A stretch of 64,000 bases of DNA from Diphasiastrum complanatum (taxonomy: Eukaryota; Streptophyta; Lycopodiopsida; Lycopodiales; Lycopodiaceae), in the NCBI GenBank assembly GCA_029204225.1, contig CM055111.1, positions 14,691,861 through 14,755,860 on the forward strand, in the 5' to 3' direction. Position numbers and translations under genes: made by a program. This document shows, piece after piece, positions 11,302 to 28,128 of the stretch. Positions within the stretch are counted from its first letter, which is position 1. Each line of letters starts with the position of its first letter. The notes below the pieces were generated by a model. That model did no database searches, was not told where the DNA came from, and saw only the letters and a list, made by a program, of their open reading frames with translations.

Positions 11302-12174
11302 TCATCCTCCTCCTCCTCCTTTGCAAAAATTTCCTTGTTTGTCCTCCTCTACTTGTGCTCTTAGCCTCTTGTAGCATTCAGATGCATAATGCCCCTTCTT
11401 TCCACAAAAGAAGCATTTTTGCTTTGACTTGTCCTTTGAGCTTGATGCATCATCCTCTTCTTTGGCCTCCTTTGGATGCTTCTTCTTTCCATTGGCCTTC
11501 TTTTTGCCCTTGAATGAAAAATTGGCTTTCTCATCACCATCCTGCAAAGACAAGGAACTCATCCTAGATTTTGCATTGAGCATCCTACACTCTTCAGCCA
11601 CTAATACACTGTGAAGTTTTTCTATAGTTGGCAAAGTGTCTTGGATGGCAAAACTTTGGACCAAATTTGCAAAGTCATCTCCTAGACCATTAAGGACAAT
11701 TTGTACAAGCTCTCCATCATGAATCTTCTCTCCAATGGAAGCCAACTCCCCATCTAGAGACTTGATTCTGAGTACATAATCCTGTGCACTCTCGTCACTT
11801 CTCTTCATGCTTTGCAAAATCTGATTTCTAAGCATGAGTACTCTTGAAGTGTTACTAGATTCATAGATTGATTTTAAAGACTCCCAAGCCTCTTTAGCAC
11901 TAGTACATGCTGATACTTCTCTCAACAAATCATTGCTCACATTCATCTTCACACAATGAAGTGCAAGCCTAGAACTCTTCTTGTATCTAGCTAACTCTTG
12001 TGCACCTAGAGGTTCATCTTCATCTTCAATCAAGAACTCATGAAGGTCTTGGAGCACCAAGAGTGACTCCATCCTAACCTTCCAAATAGCGTAATTTGTA
12101 GAATTCAATCTCTCACTAGCTTCTAGAAGGTATGCTCTAGCAGATCCCATCTTACTAGTGACTTCTACAAACAA
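11302..12174 (-). CDS. Copia A gag (290 aa)
   Basis: Structural protein of the element's particle. The N-terminal part carries the copia gag pattern (LNSTNYAIWKVRMESLL, then the UBN2-type helix-rich domain with AKEAWESLKSIYE), followed by a Lys-rich basic stretch and one CCHC zinc knuckle near the C-terminus (CFFCGKKGHYASEC). It ends in a short Gly run. The frame is uninterrupted. It lies just downstream (minus strand) of the leader and primer site, with the protease ORF immediately after it. Confidence 0.9.
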   Translation of the reverse strand: MFVEVTSKMGSARAYLLEASERLNSTNYAIWKVRMESLLVLQDLHEFLIEDEDEPLGAQELARYKKSSRLALHCVKMNVSNDLLREVSACTSAKEAWESLKSIYESSNTSRVLMLRNQILQSMKRSDESAQDYVLRIKSLDGELASIGEKIHDGELVQIVLNGLGDDFANLVQSFAIQDTLPTIEKLHSVLVAEECRMLNAKSRMSSLSLQDGDEKANFSFKGKKKANGKKKHPKEAKEEDDASSSKDKSKQKCFFCGKKGHYASECYKRLRAQVEEDKQGNFCKGGGGG

Positions 12175-12855
12175 GAAATAGATTTGATTGACTTGAAACT
12201 CACAAAGGTCTCACACTTGCAGTGTTTCACTGAAATTTGATTTCTAATCTAACAAATGGACTTATAATCACAGTTCTATCACTCCCTCACAAAGCTGGAA
12301 TGAAGATAAGATGAAGTGAAAACTACTTTCAAACAAATCTTGCCAAGAAATGGATTTGATTGTCTCTAGAAACTCACTAAGGTCTCTCTCTTGTAGTTTT
12401 TCACTCAAATTAGATTTCCAATCCAACAAATGGATTTATAATCTTAGTTCTAGCACTCCCTCACAAAGTTGGAATGAAGATAAGATGATGTGAAATCTAC
12501 TTACAATCAAGAACTCAGCCTAGATTAATTAGATTCCATGAAACAAATTCAAATCTAATCAATGGCAAATGATCTTGGTAGATTATCCTAGGATCTCCAC
12601 CAAAAATTACACCAATAGCTCACAAATTGAATTTTTTTGGATCAAATGAATACCATGCATTAAATGCAGGTTCAGAGGTGCCCACACATGTGGAAAGTAC
12701 GGATTTGGACCCCTACCAAGTTTGGGATCAAATCTCCTCACCAAAATCAAGATTCTAGCTTGCCCTCTCAATACTAGCTTTTAGCACCAAAACTTGCTAA
12801 AAATGGATTTGCATTAGATCAATGGCTTATGCTCTTGTACTTGGCTCTGATACCA

Positions 12856-13556
12856 TGTGAAAGTACTGTACTTTAGGACCATAAATGGATCTACAAAAGA
12901 TCCACAAGAGTGATTGGATGCTTGCTTAACAATCTATCAAAAAACTAGACACAAAAAAGTTGATCTAGATTGGCAATTTGACAAACAACAAGCATTAACA
13001 ATCAAAAGCATTGATAAACATTGAAATCCGAGCCCACACTTGTGTACTACAGGCTGTAGTACGGCCTTCAACCTGAGAAACAAGTAGAAATTGATTTGGT
13101 TTCATTTGGATCACATAAACTCAATGTACATAGTGAACTAGCTTGAGATTGCCAATGAGCTCCAAAAATTTTCTATCTTCTCACTATGGAGAGAGGGAAT
13201 ACATAGCAAATTCGACTCCCTTCTTGAAGTTAGGTGGATTTCCAGCATGTAATAAGGAAGTTAACTCACTCTCCTTGACCTAAACTGAAACCCTAGTCTA
13301 TTTCCTAGAGCTATGCTTGGTAGGTAGCTAGTTGGTCAAATTTTCACCTTAAACTTAGGTGTAGGTCCTATAAAGTAGGGATGACTACCAAATAGACATG
13401 ACCAACTCTCTTGACTTGACCTAACCTACATTAGGATGGTCTTCCCACGTGGCATCATGGCCTCACATGTGTGGGACCCACTTGTGTACACAATTTACAC
13501 TATTCTACATGGTTTTTGATCAAGCTAGATTTGCCAATTTTTGGCAATTCTTCACA
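12856..13556 (-). repeat. Copia A 5' LTR
   Basis: The 701-bp twin of 9122-9817, followed on the minus strand by the tRNA-Met primer site. The two copies differ by a short indel and a handful of substitutions. The palindrome of the sister LTR reads cacacttgtg here. Confidence 0.93.
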
Positions 13557-14606
13557 GAATAAGCTCTCCTTGCTTAATGCTTTCATCAATGCAAGCCAAC
13601 TCATCATTAAATGCTTTCATCCTCAAAACAAAAGTACTTGGACTTTCATCATTCTTTTGCAAACAAGAAAAGATTTTCCTTCTTAGAGTCGACACTCTAG
13701 AAGTAGACTTGGATTCATAAAGCCTCTTCAATGAATCCCAAGCTTCCAAAGATGATGTGCACTTACCAACTTCCTTGAGATGCTCATTGGTAACATTCAT
13801 CTTTATCATGTGTAAAGCCTTCTTGGACCTCTTGTCATACCTCACTTGATCTTGTTGTGTTGTTGGTCTCTCCTCCAAACCTACAACAATATCCAAAACA
13901 TCATTCATCTCAAGAAGTGACTCCATCCTTACTTTCCACAATGAATAGTTACTTGAGGTAAGCCTATCATTGGCTTCCAACATGACTCCCATTGAGGTTG
14001 CCATATAGCAATGGCCTAATCTTCTTTTTCAACCTGTTTTGATGCACAAAGCACTCCTTTGAACAACAACAAATGCTTTCAAAAGAAATCACAAAGATTT
14101 GAAACTATCTCAAAAATTCTCTTCTAGCACTTATACCAAGCAAATCAAGACATAAAATCATGGAATCTTGATCAACCTATGATCTATCCTCAATCCAATG
14201 ACTTTTTCCACTTCCTAAGATTGAAACACACTCAAATGAAGTCTAGCAACCTCACTATCTAGAGATCCAATCAAAATTAGGGTTTTGTCAAAATCACAAA
14301 AGATTGACTATTCCAAATCTACATGCAAATACTGAAATTTTGATTATGCAATCTAATAGCCACCACTAAGGCTGATCTAATGATCCAAAAATCGGCCAAA
14401 TCTAGTATGTGAAATAAAAAATTGTAATTGATCAAGTTTATAGACCTATATAGGATTTTGATCTACAAAAGATCCAATCTACAAAAGCAAAAAATTCGAT
14501 TTTGGTGTAGAATCCCCTCTAGCATGCTCTAGCCTTGATATCTTCACCAAATCATTGATAGATCTGATTTCCTCTTTCATAATCTGAAACACAAGCTCTG
14601 ATACCA
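13557..14606 (-). mobile_element. Copia C, 5' portion: primer site, leader, gag N-terminus
   Basis: The primer site lies at about 14588-14606 (minus strand tggtatcagagcttg), followed by a ~580-bp leader and the gag N-terminus (14004 down to 13557: LTSSNYSLWKVRMESLL). Gag is cut at 13557 by element A and resumes at 9114. Confidence 0.9.
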
Positions 14607-15150
14607 TGTGAAAGATTTCAGGTCATTAAGATCCAATCTACTTGAAAGATCTTTGGTTAGAAAGAGAAATACACTACCAATCTCACCAATGTAGAAAAAT
14701 TAGCATCTACACACAAAATGAGATGCAAACACTAATAGAACTTGATCAAACTTGAATGAAATGATAAAGTACTATTTCTATCCATAAAAACCAGCAAGCT
14801 ACTATATGTCACACGTGTGCATCCAAAAATAACAAATATAGATCATTCTACACATAAAATTGCATGCAATCACAAGTATAGTGCACCAATGGATAGTAGA
14901 ACCCAAGAGGACCATGTATAAGCATGAAATGAGATAGAGAAGGCATAAGATCACTCTCTCCACATGCTACATCCTTTTATTTTGATTTCAGTGAAATGCT
15001 TTCCAACACTTTCAAAAAGTGTTTCTTCAAATGAAGTTTAGACTAATTAACTTTGAAAAGTCAATCTCTAAGTCTAAAAACAAAATTGGCCTCAATATGT
15101 CAAATATGTTAATATAGCAAATATGATCAAACTAGTTGAGTTTTTCACAC
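14607..15150 (-). repeat. Copia C 5' LTR
   Basis: 544 bp, TGTGAAA...TTCACA on either strand, next to the primer site. Related LTRs occur at 32322-33219, about 36950-37456 and 60038-60707, forming one LTR family. It contains the cacacgtgtg palindrome near 14812. The insertion lies inside the protease region of copia B; the flanking 5 bp on the right are ctatg, but the left partner is missing. Confidence 0.88.
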
Positions 15151-15155
15151 TATGT

Positions 15156-16584
15156 ACGATGGAATGGCTCCAATACTGCTTATCTTACATTATTGATCAC
15201 TAGCTGTAAAGATAGATCTTTTTACATCATTATAAGAGAGTAAAGTGGATAAATAGTACTTTTTGAAAGTCATGTGAGAGCTAGCCCCACTATCAATCCA
15301 CCAAGAATCACTTGTGCTGCTCTTGGATGATGGTGATGTGTTGGATACCATCAAGGATGATTCTTCTTCATCCTCCTCTTGATGTGCAATATTGCTTTGT
15401 TTGTTCTCTTGTGCCTTCTTCTTCTCGAGACATTTTGATGCAAAATGCCCTTTCTTGCCACCAAAAAAAAAAATTGAACTTTGATTTGTCCTTTTTGCCT
15501 TTTGAGCTTGATGCTTCATCCTCTTCTTGTACAAGCTCGCTATCTTTAATCTTCTCACCAATAGTGGCTAACTCTTTGTTGAGAGATTTAATTCTTAGCA
15601 CATATTCTTGTGCATTTTCCTCACTTCTTCTCATGCTTTGCAAGATTTGATTTCTCATCATGAGGACTCTAGAAGTGTTATTGGATTCATAGATTGTTTT
15701 CAAAGAATCCCATGCCTCTTTAGCACTAGTACAAGATGATACTTCTTTCAAAAGATCATTACTAACATTCATCTTTATACAATAAAGTGCTAGTCTAGAT
15801 TTTTTCTTGTATCTAATCAACTCTTGAGCACCAAGAAGTTCATCTTCTTATTCAATCAAGAATTCATAAAGGTCTTAGTAACTCCGTCCTAGCCTTCCAA
15901 ATGAAATAATTTGTAGAATTTAGTCTTTCACTAGCTTCTAGAATGAAAGCCCCAATTGATGCCATCTTACTAGTGAATTCTACAAGCAAAAAATTGGTTT
16001 GATTGATTCTAGAACCTCATAATAGGTCTCTCTTGGAGTGATCCTCTCAAATTTGGTTTCTAGCCCACCAAAAGGACTTCTAACCACAGTTCTAGCACTT
16101 CCTCACAAAGATGAAAGGAAGATGAGATTTAATCAAGCTACAATGATATCAAGTCAATTTTGACTATTTTTGGACAATACAATGACAAAATCAAACTCAC
16201 ACTTCTTGATGGTTTTTCAAGACCTGTAAAACAATTTTAGAAGACTAGTTTTCAGCCTACATTAATTAGATCTCAAGTCAAATCTAATCAATGGCACTTG
16301 ATCTTGGTAGGTTTTCCTAGGATTAGCACCAAAAAACCACATCAAGAAGCAATAGAATCCATTTGTATGGATCAAGAAAAAATTGAGTATTAAATGCAGG
16401 CTCAGAGATGCCCACATGTGTGGACAATACAAATTTTGATCCCTACCAGTTTTGGAACCAAATCCCCTCCTCAAAGTATAGATTCAAACTCACCATCTCA
16501 ATTCTAGTTTTTAGCTTCAAACCTTGCTAAAAATGGATTTGTATTTGATCAATCAATAGCCTCTTGTACTTGGATCTGTTACCA
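15156..16584 (-). mobile_element. Copia B: primer site, leader, gag and protease (broken)
   Basis: On the minus strand: primer site (tggtaacagatcc, about 16572-16584), leader, gag (about 15970 down to 15430) with the same AKEAWDSLKTIYE core as copia A, a decayed zinc knuckle, and the protease motif WWIDSGASSHM near 15290. It is an older relative of copia A and is cut by copia C at 15151-15155. Several breaks are present. Confidence 0.85.
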
Positions 16585-17252
16585 TGTGAAAGTATAGTAC
16601 TTTAGGACCCTAAATGGATCTACACAAGATCCAGAAGAGTGATTGGATGTTTTCTAATCAATCTATTGCAAAAACTAGACACATAATTTGACCTGCAATA
16701 GCAATTTGACACTTAATAATTAAGAACAATCATAAAGCATTGATCAAATGATGAAATCGGAGTTCACACGTGTGATCTCCAAAGAGAGAATGAAGTACAA
16801 GACACTTTGATTGCATTTGGATCATAAAAACTCAATACACAATCTGGAGTAGCTCGAGATTGCCAATGAGACCTCAAAAATATTCTAAGTGTTCACTATG
16901 GAGAGTCTCCTACATATGAAAGCCTCTTCCTTTGTAAAGTTAGGTGAATTTCCAGCATGTAATAAGGAAGTTAACTTGGCTTTCTTGCCCTAATTTTCCA
17001 ACCGAGTCTCATTCCTAGAGTTATGCCAAGTAGGTGGCTATTAGGTCAATCTCCACCACAATTCTAGGAATTAGATCCTATAACGTAGGAATCACTACCA
17101 AACTGACTTGACCTACTCTTTAGACTTGATCTAAATACACTAGGATAGGTTTTCCACGTGGCTCCATGGCCTCACACGTGTGGGACCCACTTATGTACAT
17201 AATTTACAATAGTTGACATAGCTAGATTTGCCAACATAGGCGATTTTTCACA
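16585..17252 (-). repeat. Copia B 5' LTR
   Basis: 668 bp, alignable over its whole length to the copia A LTR at clearly lower identity (roughly 80% by eye). It is therefore an older insertion of the same family. It has two cacacgtgtg palindromes (near 16767 and 17175). Confidence 0.86.
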
Positions 17253-22680
<5,428 letters not shown>

Positions 22681-22732
22681 ATAATATCTCACAGGCCCTA
22701 GACTAGAAGCATCGGAAGGCCCACCATGGGAT

Positions 22733-22885
22733 CATATATAATCAATCATAGCAAAGAGGCCTGGCCTGGGGCCCATATTTCACTCCTTGTAAAGTCAATA
22801 TCCTCGCAGCTCCATAAAGGCCTTCAAGATGAGCACCCAAACTCAAGTCACGCCGAAAACAAAGAAACAAAGAAAAGAAAAGAAA

Positions 22886-22923
<38 letters not shown>

Positions 22924-23049
22924 GAGAGAGCTCAGAGCACACGAGAAGAGAAAAGAGAGCGATCACCTGTACTCCTTCACGCCCCCAGAGAGAGAGACAG
23001 AGAGACAGAGAGAGAGGGAGCACGGTGACTGATTGTTCTTCGAGTCCCC
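22733..23049 (+). promoter_or_regulatory. Putative promoter and GA-rich 5' UTR of the small-protein gene
   Basis: A TATA box candidate (catatataatc) lies at 22733-22743, followed by a GA-rich leader with a (GA)16 tract at 22889-22921 and further GA/CAGA repeats at 22987-23018. GA/CT-rich 5' UTRs are common in plant genes. One upstream ORF (22829-23032) lies wholly in the leader; it is mostly low-complexity Arg/Glu and, if translated, would damp the main ORF. Confidence 0.5.
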
Positions 23050-23873
23050 ATGTCGATGCGCTTCTCTGGATCGAAGCGGAATGCTGCTAAGAGGTCGTGC
23101 CTACTCCTAGGCAGCCTCGCTTCCTTCCTCCTCGTCATCGGCGGCTTTGGTTTGTTCCGGCAGCTGCCCACGTCTTATCATGCTTCGACTGCACCCGGGC
23201 TCATGATAGACTTGCCTGATGATTCTACTGGTCAGTCTTGTTTTTAGATCTTTTGATGCTGTAAATAGTAAAATCTGTAATGGTCGTTATTCGTCTGGAA
23301 GTCTTTATTTTAAAGATCTGGTATGAGCGTGTTGTTTACTTGATTGGACTCGGCTCTTTATCTGAAAGAATGTCTAAATGCACGTACTCGTTACTTCAAA
23401 TGTAGGTGTTGTCAATTTGCTTTTAAATCAGCACCGTCAGCTGTCTTCCTTGACATGCTTTTAGATCTTGGTCGGTGGTCTATAATTCCTTGAAATCGTA
23501 ATTACTGTGCGGTTTTTTTCCTGCTACAGGTACCGCAAACCATTCTTTGCATTCTGGAGCTCAGAAGCGTCTTACGGTAAGATATAATTGCACAGTTCCT
23601 GCGGGTATCTGCCCCGGCTAGGAAATAAATTTGTCGATTCTTTCTTCTTTTCTGAGCTTATCTTTCATTTCCCAATATTATTTACCTTTCTGTATGAATT
23701 GAATTCAGGCACATCTGAATGAAGCGGAGGGAACTTTGGCAAGGAAGTTTCTACACGTAATACCTCCCTCAGACAACGAACGGCAGCTTTTAGTCCATGC
23801 TGATAATACCGCACAGGATCATGTGGATTATATCTATGATGGCTTCGATAGACGGCATCCTCCCCATCATTAA
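23050..23873 (+). CDS. Three-exon gene for a 130-aa signal-anchored small protein; possible sulfated peptide precursor
   Basis: I infer exons 23050-23230, 23530-23576 and 23709-23873. Introns have GT-AG ends (donors ctg|gtcagt and acg|gtaaga; acceptors ctacag| and attcag|), and the frame runs through all three to TAA at 23871-23873, giving 130 residues. A basic start (RFSGSKRNAAKR) is followed by a strong hydrophobic segment at about 17-36: a signal peptide or single membrane anchor. The middle is polar. The C-terminus is DHVDYIYDGFDRRHPPHH: Tyr in acidic surroundings, then a basic His-Pro-Pro-His end. That layout recalls plant RGF/GLV/CLEL precursors (about 80-160 aa, N-terminal signal, C-terminal DY...HPP-type peptide), but the final Asn is absent and the spacing differs. 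The gene structure is fairly firm; the hormone role is a hypothesis. AATAAA at about 24092 could serve polyadenylation. Confidence 0.62.
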
Positions 23874-26563
23874 AGCCCTTGAGTCACAGCGTACTTCGGA
23901 TGACGTAAAGGATGCGAGAGAATATATAGGAGAGACTGATCAATTACAAATTGGCAAAGCTGCAAAGGGATGCAGACTCTTCGTTGCAAGATAAATCTTT
24001 ACGGCTTCCACTTCAGAAATGATACAGAAAAGCGAGATGGAAGATGATTTTATGTGAACAAGCTACGTTTCTGGCTTGCATGCCTCTTGAGAATAAAGTC
24101 TCAATGAGGCTAAAGATAAAATTAATCCAGAAAACAAAAGGATTTCTCATTATTTCAGTGGCCATACTATTCAATGTCACAGTATGAAGGCCTTCCTCTC
24201 TCATATATATACAATATAAACTTTCATGAATTTTAAAAGATTCGGCTTGTTCATACTCCCAAGTTTATGTAGTGATGTTCCATTTTTTCCGAGTTGCAGT
24301 TTGGAACTCATGATTGTTAGAAATCGGTACTTCTTAGAAGTGACAAGAATATGTGAAAACGTCACCCTTACTTCAGACGATGAAATATCTAGTTCTATAG
24401 CATTTGAGTTTACAATGGAGAAGTTTTTGACAGTAACGTTGAAAGTCCTGATCTCTGATTATCGCTAAATGCTTTGCTAATATAATTTCTAGCTGGAGCT
24501 TTGAACTTTCAACTATAACCTTTTGAGATTGGAAAATAAAGCATATTTTAATGCACCCACGCTTTGATACAATCATCACAGATTCAAAAGCTGTTGCAAA
24601 CAAGGAGTTGACCTTTGATCCGCTTTTAGAATTAAATACGGTGGCAGATCGTGTCAAAATAAAGACCGAATTGAATCCATGGCAAATAATGGTAAATTTC
24701 AGGTTTGTCAACTCATTGGTCGTTTACATTTGTCATCCTAATACATAGTTTCCTAAACAGATTCAGTAGTGGATGTTTGTGCTTGTTAACGGATTGTTAG
24801 GATATGTCTAATTTCCATGTAACATTCCATTTTTAACTATTTTGGATAGCATTTAAAAAAACACGTTTATTTATGATACACACGAAGCAAACATATGTAT
24901 GTATTTGTGTGCGCGTGGCTAACACTTCCCAGAAATCTGTCTATAAAACCATTTTCCAAGCTAGACCGGCCATTATCTCTTAGAACCTGCTAAACATGCC
25001 AACTCTTCACTTACTATTAAATGATTTCAATCTAACGTGAATGGGAAAAATTATCTCCCTTCATGATCACTTGATATTTTTTTTTCTGTTTTACGATCAT
25101 TATTTATCTATCATGGTAGCCAAAATCTTTTATGTAAGCCTTGAATTAACACCAATTTCACTCCACAATCGGAAGTTAAAAATAGATTAAAAAACTTAAA
25201 AGTTATATTCTTTTTGACACTTTAACACTTTAAAAAGCACATGGATTTGCTCAGAAATGCTTCCAAAAGCATGGACAACGTGCTCTTTCCAAAGCTTTGA
25301 GACCATGGAGTACACACGTTAGTCAACTACTTTTGTAAGATTTTCTTTGTTTTGCCTATTGTCCCGCTTTGACTACAACCTTATCATTGGTAAATTTCTT
25401 GCACACCATTTATAAAGTCATACCAAGATCAAAAGGTGATCATAAATGTGGAGTTCTATTAGGGTGTGACATTGAACCCCTTTCTCATTTCTAGACCTCA
25501 AGAGAAAGGCAATATTGGGCTGATTTTATACCGATTACTCGTCAAGTCCAAGTGGAACTTATCAACTTCTATTCGTTCATATGGGAAAATAGAGCCACCA
25601 CCTTCCCTTCAAACTACAATGCAGATGGCCCTACTTGCTACATGAGGTGGCACCTTGGGCTTGCCCTTGTAGGGGAAAGTGATCCAACCATTTTTTTGTG
25701 TGCCTCCTAATTACCTTGAACTAGCTAAAAAGGAGTCACTATTTGACAACTTCTCCTTCATGCCTCCTCACTTGCTACCCATCATCCTTATGTAGTATCT
25801 CAACCCTCACTAGGTCTTAAAAGTATACTAACTTGCTTGGCAAATTCGAGATACTTTCTAGGCAACCAAATTGAAACCACCCTTACGCGATCAAGTAAAG
25901 TGTATGAACATTCTAAAAAAGTAGCTCTCTCGATCTCAACAATATGATAATATGCATCCTTTTGAATCTCCACGATAGTACATGCAATTTTAATAGCTTG
26001 ACAAATTTTTGAGGGCGACGACCAATGATTTGATAGATTAGAATTGGAGTGTGGACCCTTGTTCACACTTTAAAGGCCTTCGAGGAGTTTGAACATGCAA
26101 ACCAATTGTGGGGATGATCATAAAGTGCTTGTCTATTAGACTTTTTTTTAATAGGAAATGTATGTCCTAAAAGTATGTCGGTTGTTGGTAAATGGCTCCT
26201 TGCCTCACCTCAACCTATGGGAGAATGGTTTTTGTAGCGAAATTGTTACTAAGCTAATTGTAGAGTTACATCAAGGTCACATGAAATTATATTTCTTTAC
26301 ATAAGGATGAGCAAGGTTGTCTCAATTTATGAGCTAGTCATTTATGGTAAATTTTCTAGTATAGGAGCACATTCTTATGGCATAAGAATTGTTTACATGC
26401 ACATCCTTTTGTAAGGCATGGAGGAACTTTAGACATTGTCTTTATTTTTGGAGATTGTAGTTTCGTCGATACCCTTAAACATCGCAAGCCATAAAATTAA
26501 ATAAAAGATTTATCTATGCAACACAAAAAGTTTACTTTTATATGATGCCAATTGACATTGTTT
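23874..26563. other. 3' UTR then intergenic DNA
   Basis: The first few hundred bases are probably the 3' UTR of the preceding gene (AATAAA motifs near 24092 and 24534). Beyond that there are only short, unsupported ORFs; no repeat family is recognised. Confidence 0.5.
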
Positions 26564-26674
26564 CATTTGTACGTGGTCATCATGAGGGGTTGGCTCAGTT
26601 GGTTAGCTTGACATCCAAAATTTCTTTGGTCTCAGGCCTCCCCTTGGAAACCAAGAAGCATTTGTACGTGGTCA
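26564..26674 (+). repeat. tRNA-derived SINE-like insertion with 16-bp target duplication
   Basis: A 79-bp body (26580-26658) is flanked by perfect direct repeats catttgtacgtggtca (26564-26579 and 26659-26674). The body begins with a tRNA-like 5' end containing an A-box (ggggttggctcagttggtta) and ends ccttggaaaccaagaag. A second copy with its own, different duplication lies at 43296-43407. In this copy the B-box region is shortened. There is no poly-A tail. The duplication length is typical of LINE-driven retroposition. Confidence 0.85.
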
Positions 26675-27359
26675 CACCAAACACTTATGTTTTTGCTATT
26701 GACAATCTTAACCCTTCTCCTTGAAGTTGTGCAATAGACAACCATGTACATAGACCTTCCAAAGTTAGTCACTCACTAGAGCACGTTATACCTTCAAGTG
26801 GAAGATCACTCACTAGAACAAGTTATACCGTCAAGTGGAAGATCTCTTCCAAGAGCATGTCAAGTTCACTTGGGGAAAACATAAGTCCACATTACATAAT
26901 GAAGGCCTAAGGTGTTGGGCCTTGCCATTGGGCTCTAGCCCATGGGCAAAAGGGCTCCCACAAGTTATTTTGCATCCATGTGTGTGTGCGTGATCGAATT
27001 CATTTTTATGCACACCAGGTTGCATATATCGTCAATATTTACATATAATGACAAAACATATAAACACCAATGGCCACTAAAGTGACAAATTGGCAGGTGA
27101 GTCCGGATAAAAGTCTAAACATGATATCTCAAAAAATATAGCATCAGCTAATTTGTGAAAAAAACTCAATTACTTGTATAAATATGGCGCCATAATCAAT
27201 GGTGCTTTTGTTCTCACATTTTTCATGTATCCATTAAGATAAGTGTCTTGAAAATCAGGATAATGAATACTAGAAAAAAAAATGGATAGGCAATAGTTCT
27301 AAATCTACAAAAATTGGTGTCTGATGATATTCTAGGAAAAATCAAATACACCCCTCTCC
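26675..27359. other. Intergenic DNA left of Gyp-2
   Basis: No gene. A near-palindromic stretch (gggctctagccc) occurs near 26930. If the inversion described in the findings is real, this flank was originally contiguous with the DNA now ending at 52198. Confidence 0.5.
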
Positions 27360-27364
27360 AACAT

Positions 27365-28106
27365 TGTTGGAGGGTTAGCGGATCCCAAGGCAACCCTAAC
27401 CCTAGTTAATAAGTGAGAGGGATTTGGCACCCTGCGTGTGTAAGTCCAACCCAATGATCACATAGTTATTTGATTAATTAGAATGTTAATAAAAGGACTT
27501 TAGGCCTTTTTGCAGGACTTTTAATGTCGCAAGGCCTAAATGTCAAGTTAGTGAATAAAGTTGGGTTTCCCTCCAATTTTGATGGTTCTCACACTTTTTT
27601 AAATTTGAATAAAAAGAGAGGCAAGACTGGACCAATAGGATTCAGAGGCCAGGGTCCTCCTCTCTACTATAAAAAGGGACCAACTCGAGTTGCTCCTGAT
27701 GTTCATTTCCTCATTTCAATAAAGCAGATTGGTTCTCTTTAGAAATGGATTGATGAATGTCCTTGCTCTTCCTCTCTTTTCCTCCATTTCTCATGATTCC
27801 TTTGTATTTGCTAATTGTTGGATTTGATCATTATTGCGATTGCTATTTCTTATGCTTTTTGTGAGAGAGAAAAGGAGAGAGAGAAGAGTAAGTGTCTATC
27901 TTTGTTGTGGATTTAGGGTTAATGGATGTAGTGTTAATGCTTAGTGTTAATGGATGTTAGTGTTAGATCCTCCATTCATGTTGAAATCTGAACTATATTA
28001 TTGCTCTCATGGGAACGAACCTCCGCGTGACAACTAACTCCGTCTCTTTGATGCTAGATTGACTAGATCTTGGATTCAGGTTAGGCAAGGAAAGAAACCC
28101 ACTACA
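27365..28106 (+). repeat. Gyp-2 5' LTR
   Basis: 742 bp, TGTTGGAGG...CCACTACA, preceded by AACAT (27360-27364). It has a TATA box (ctactataaaaaggg) near 27663. It matches the LTR at 52199-52942 at about 97% by eye (roughly 20-25 differences), closer than either is to the Gyp-1 LTR. Confidence 0.95.
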
Positions 28107-28110
28107 GTTT

Positions 28111-28128
28111 TGGCGCCGTTGTCGGGGA
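28111..28128 (+). other. Gyp-2 primer-binding site (tRNA-Asp type)
   Basis: tggcgccgttgtcgggga lies 4 bp after the LTR. This sequence is complementary, with about one mismatch, to the 3' end of plant tRNA-Asp, the primer used by Athila/Tat-type gypsy elements. Confidence 0.9.

Larger units (their letters stand above)
9122..13556 (-). mobile_element. Copia A: complete-looking non-autonomous Ty1/copia element
   Basis: A 4.4-kb element bounded by two LTRs (9122-9817 and 12856-13556) that differ at only about 1-2% of positions, with a perfect 5-bp target duplication GAATA. The primer site (minus strand tggtatcagagcc, about 12843-12855) matches initiator tRNA-Met; the polypurine tract (ttgaggaggag) lies at about 9818-9830. 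Internally it keeps gag and a protease-bearing ORF but has no RT, RNase H or full integrase, so it must rely on enzymes from elsewhere. Insertion is recent relative to its surroundings, which it interrupts. Confidence 0.95.

Noticed and set aside
22829-23032. 67-residue ORF upstream of the small-protein gene, as a separate gene
   Set aside because: Mostly a translated GA repeat; better read as an upstream ORF in the 5' UTR.
23797-23994. 65-residue plus-strand ORF overlapping exon 3 of the small-protein gene
   Set aside because: It is in a different frame from the spliced reading, which has good splice sites and an N-terminal signal.
26580-26658. Possible functional tRNA gene
   Set aside because: Flanking 16-bp direct repeats and a shortened B-box point to a retroposed copy; no complete cloverleaf is evident.
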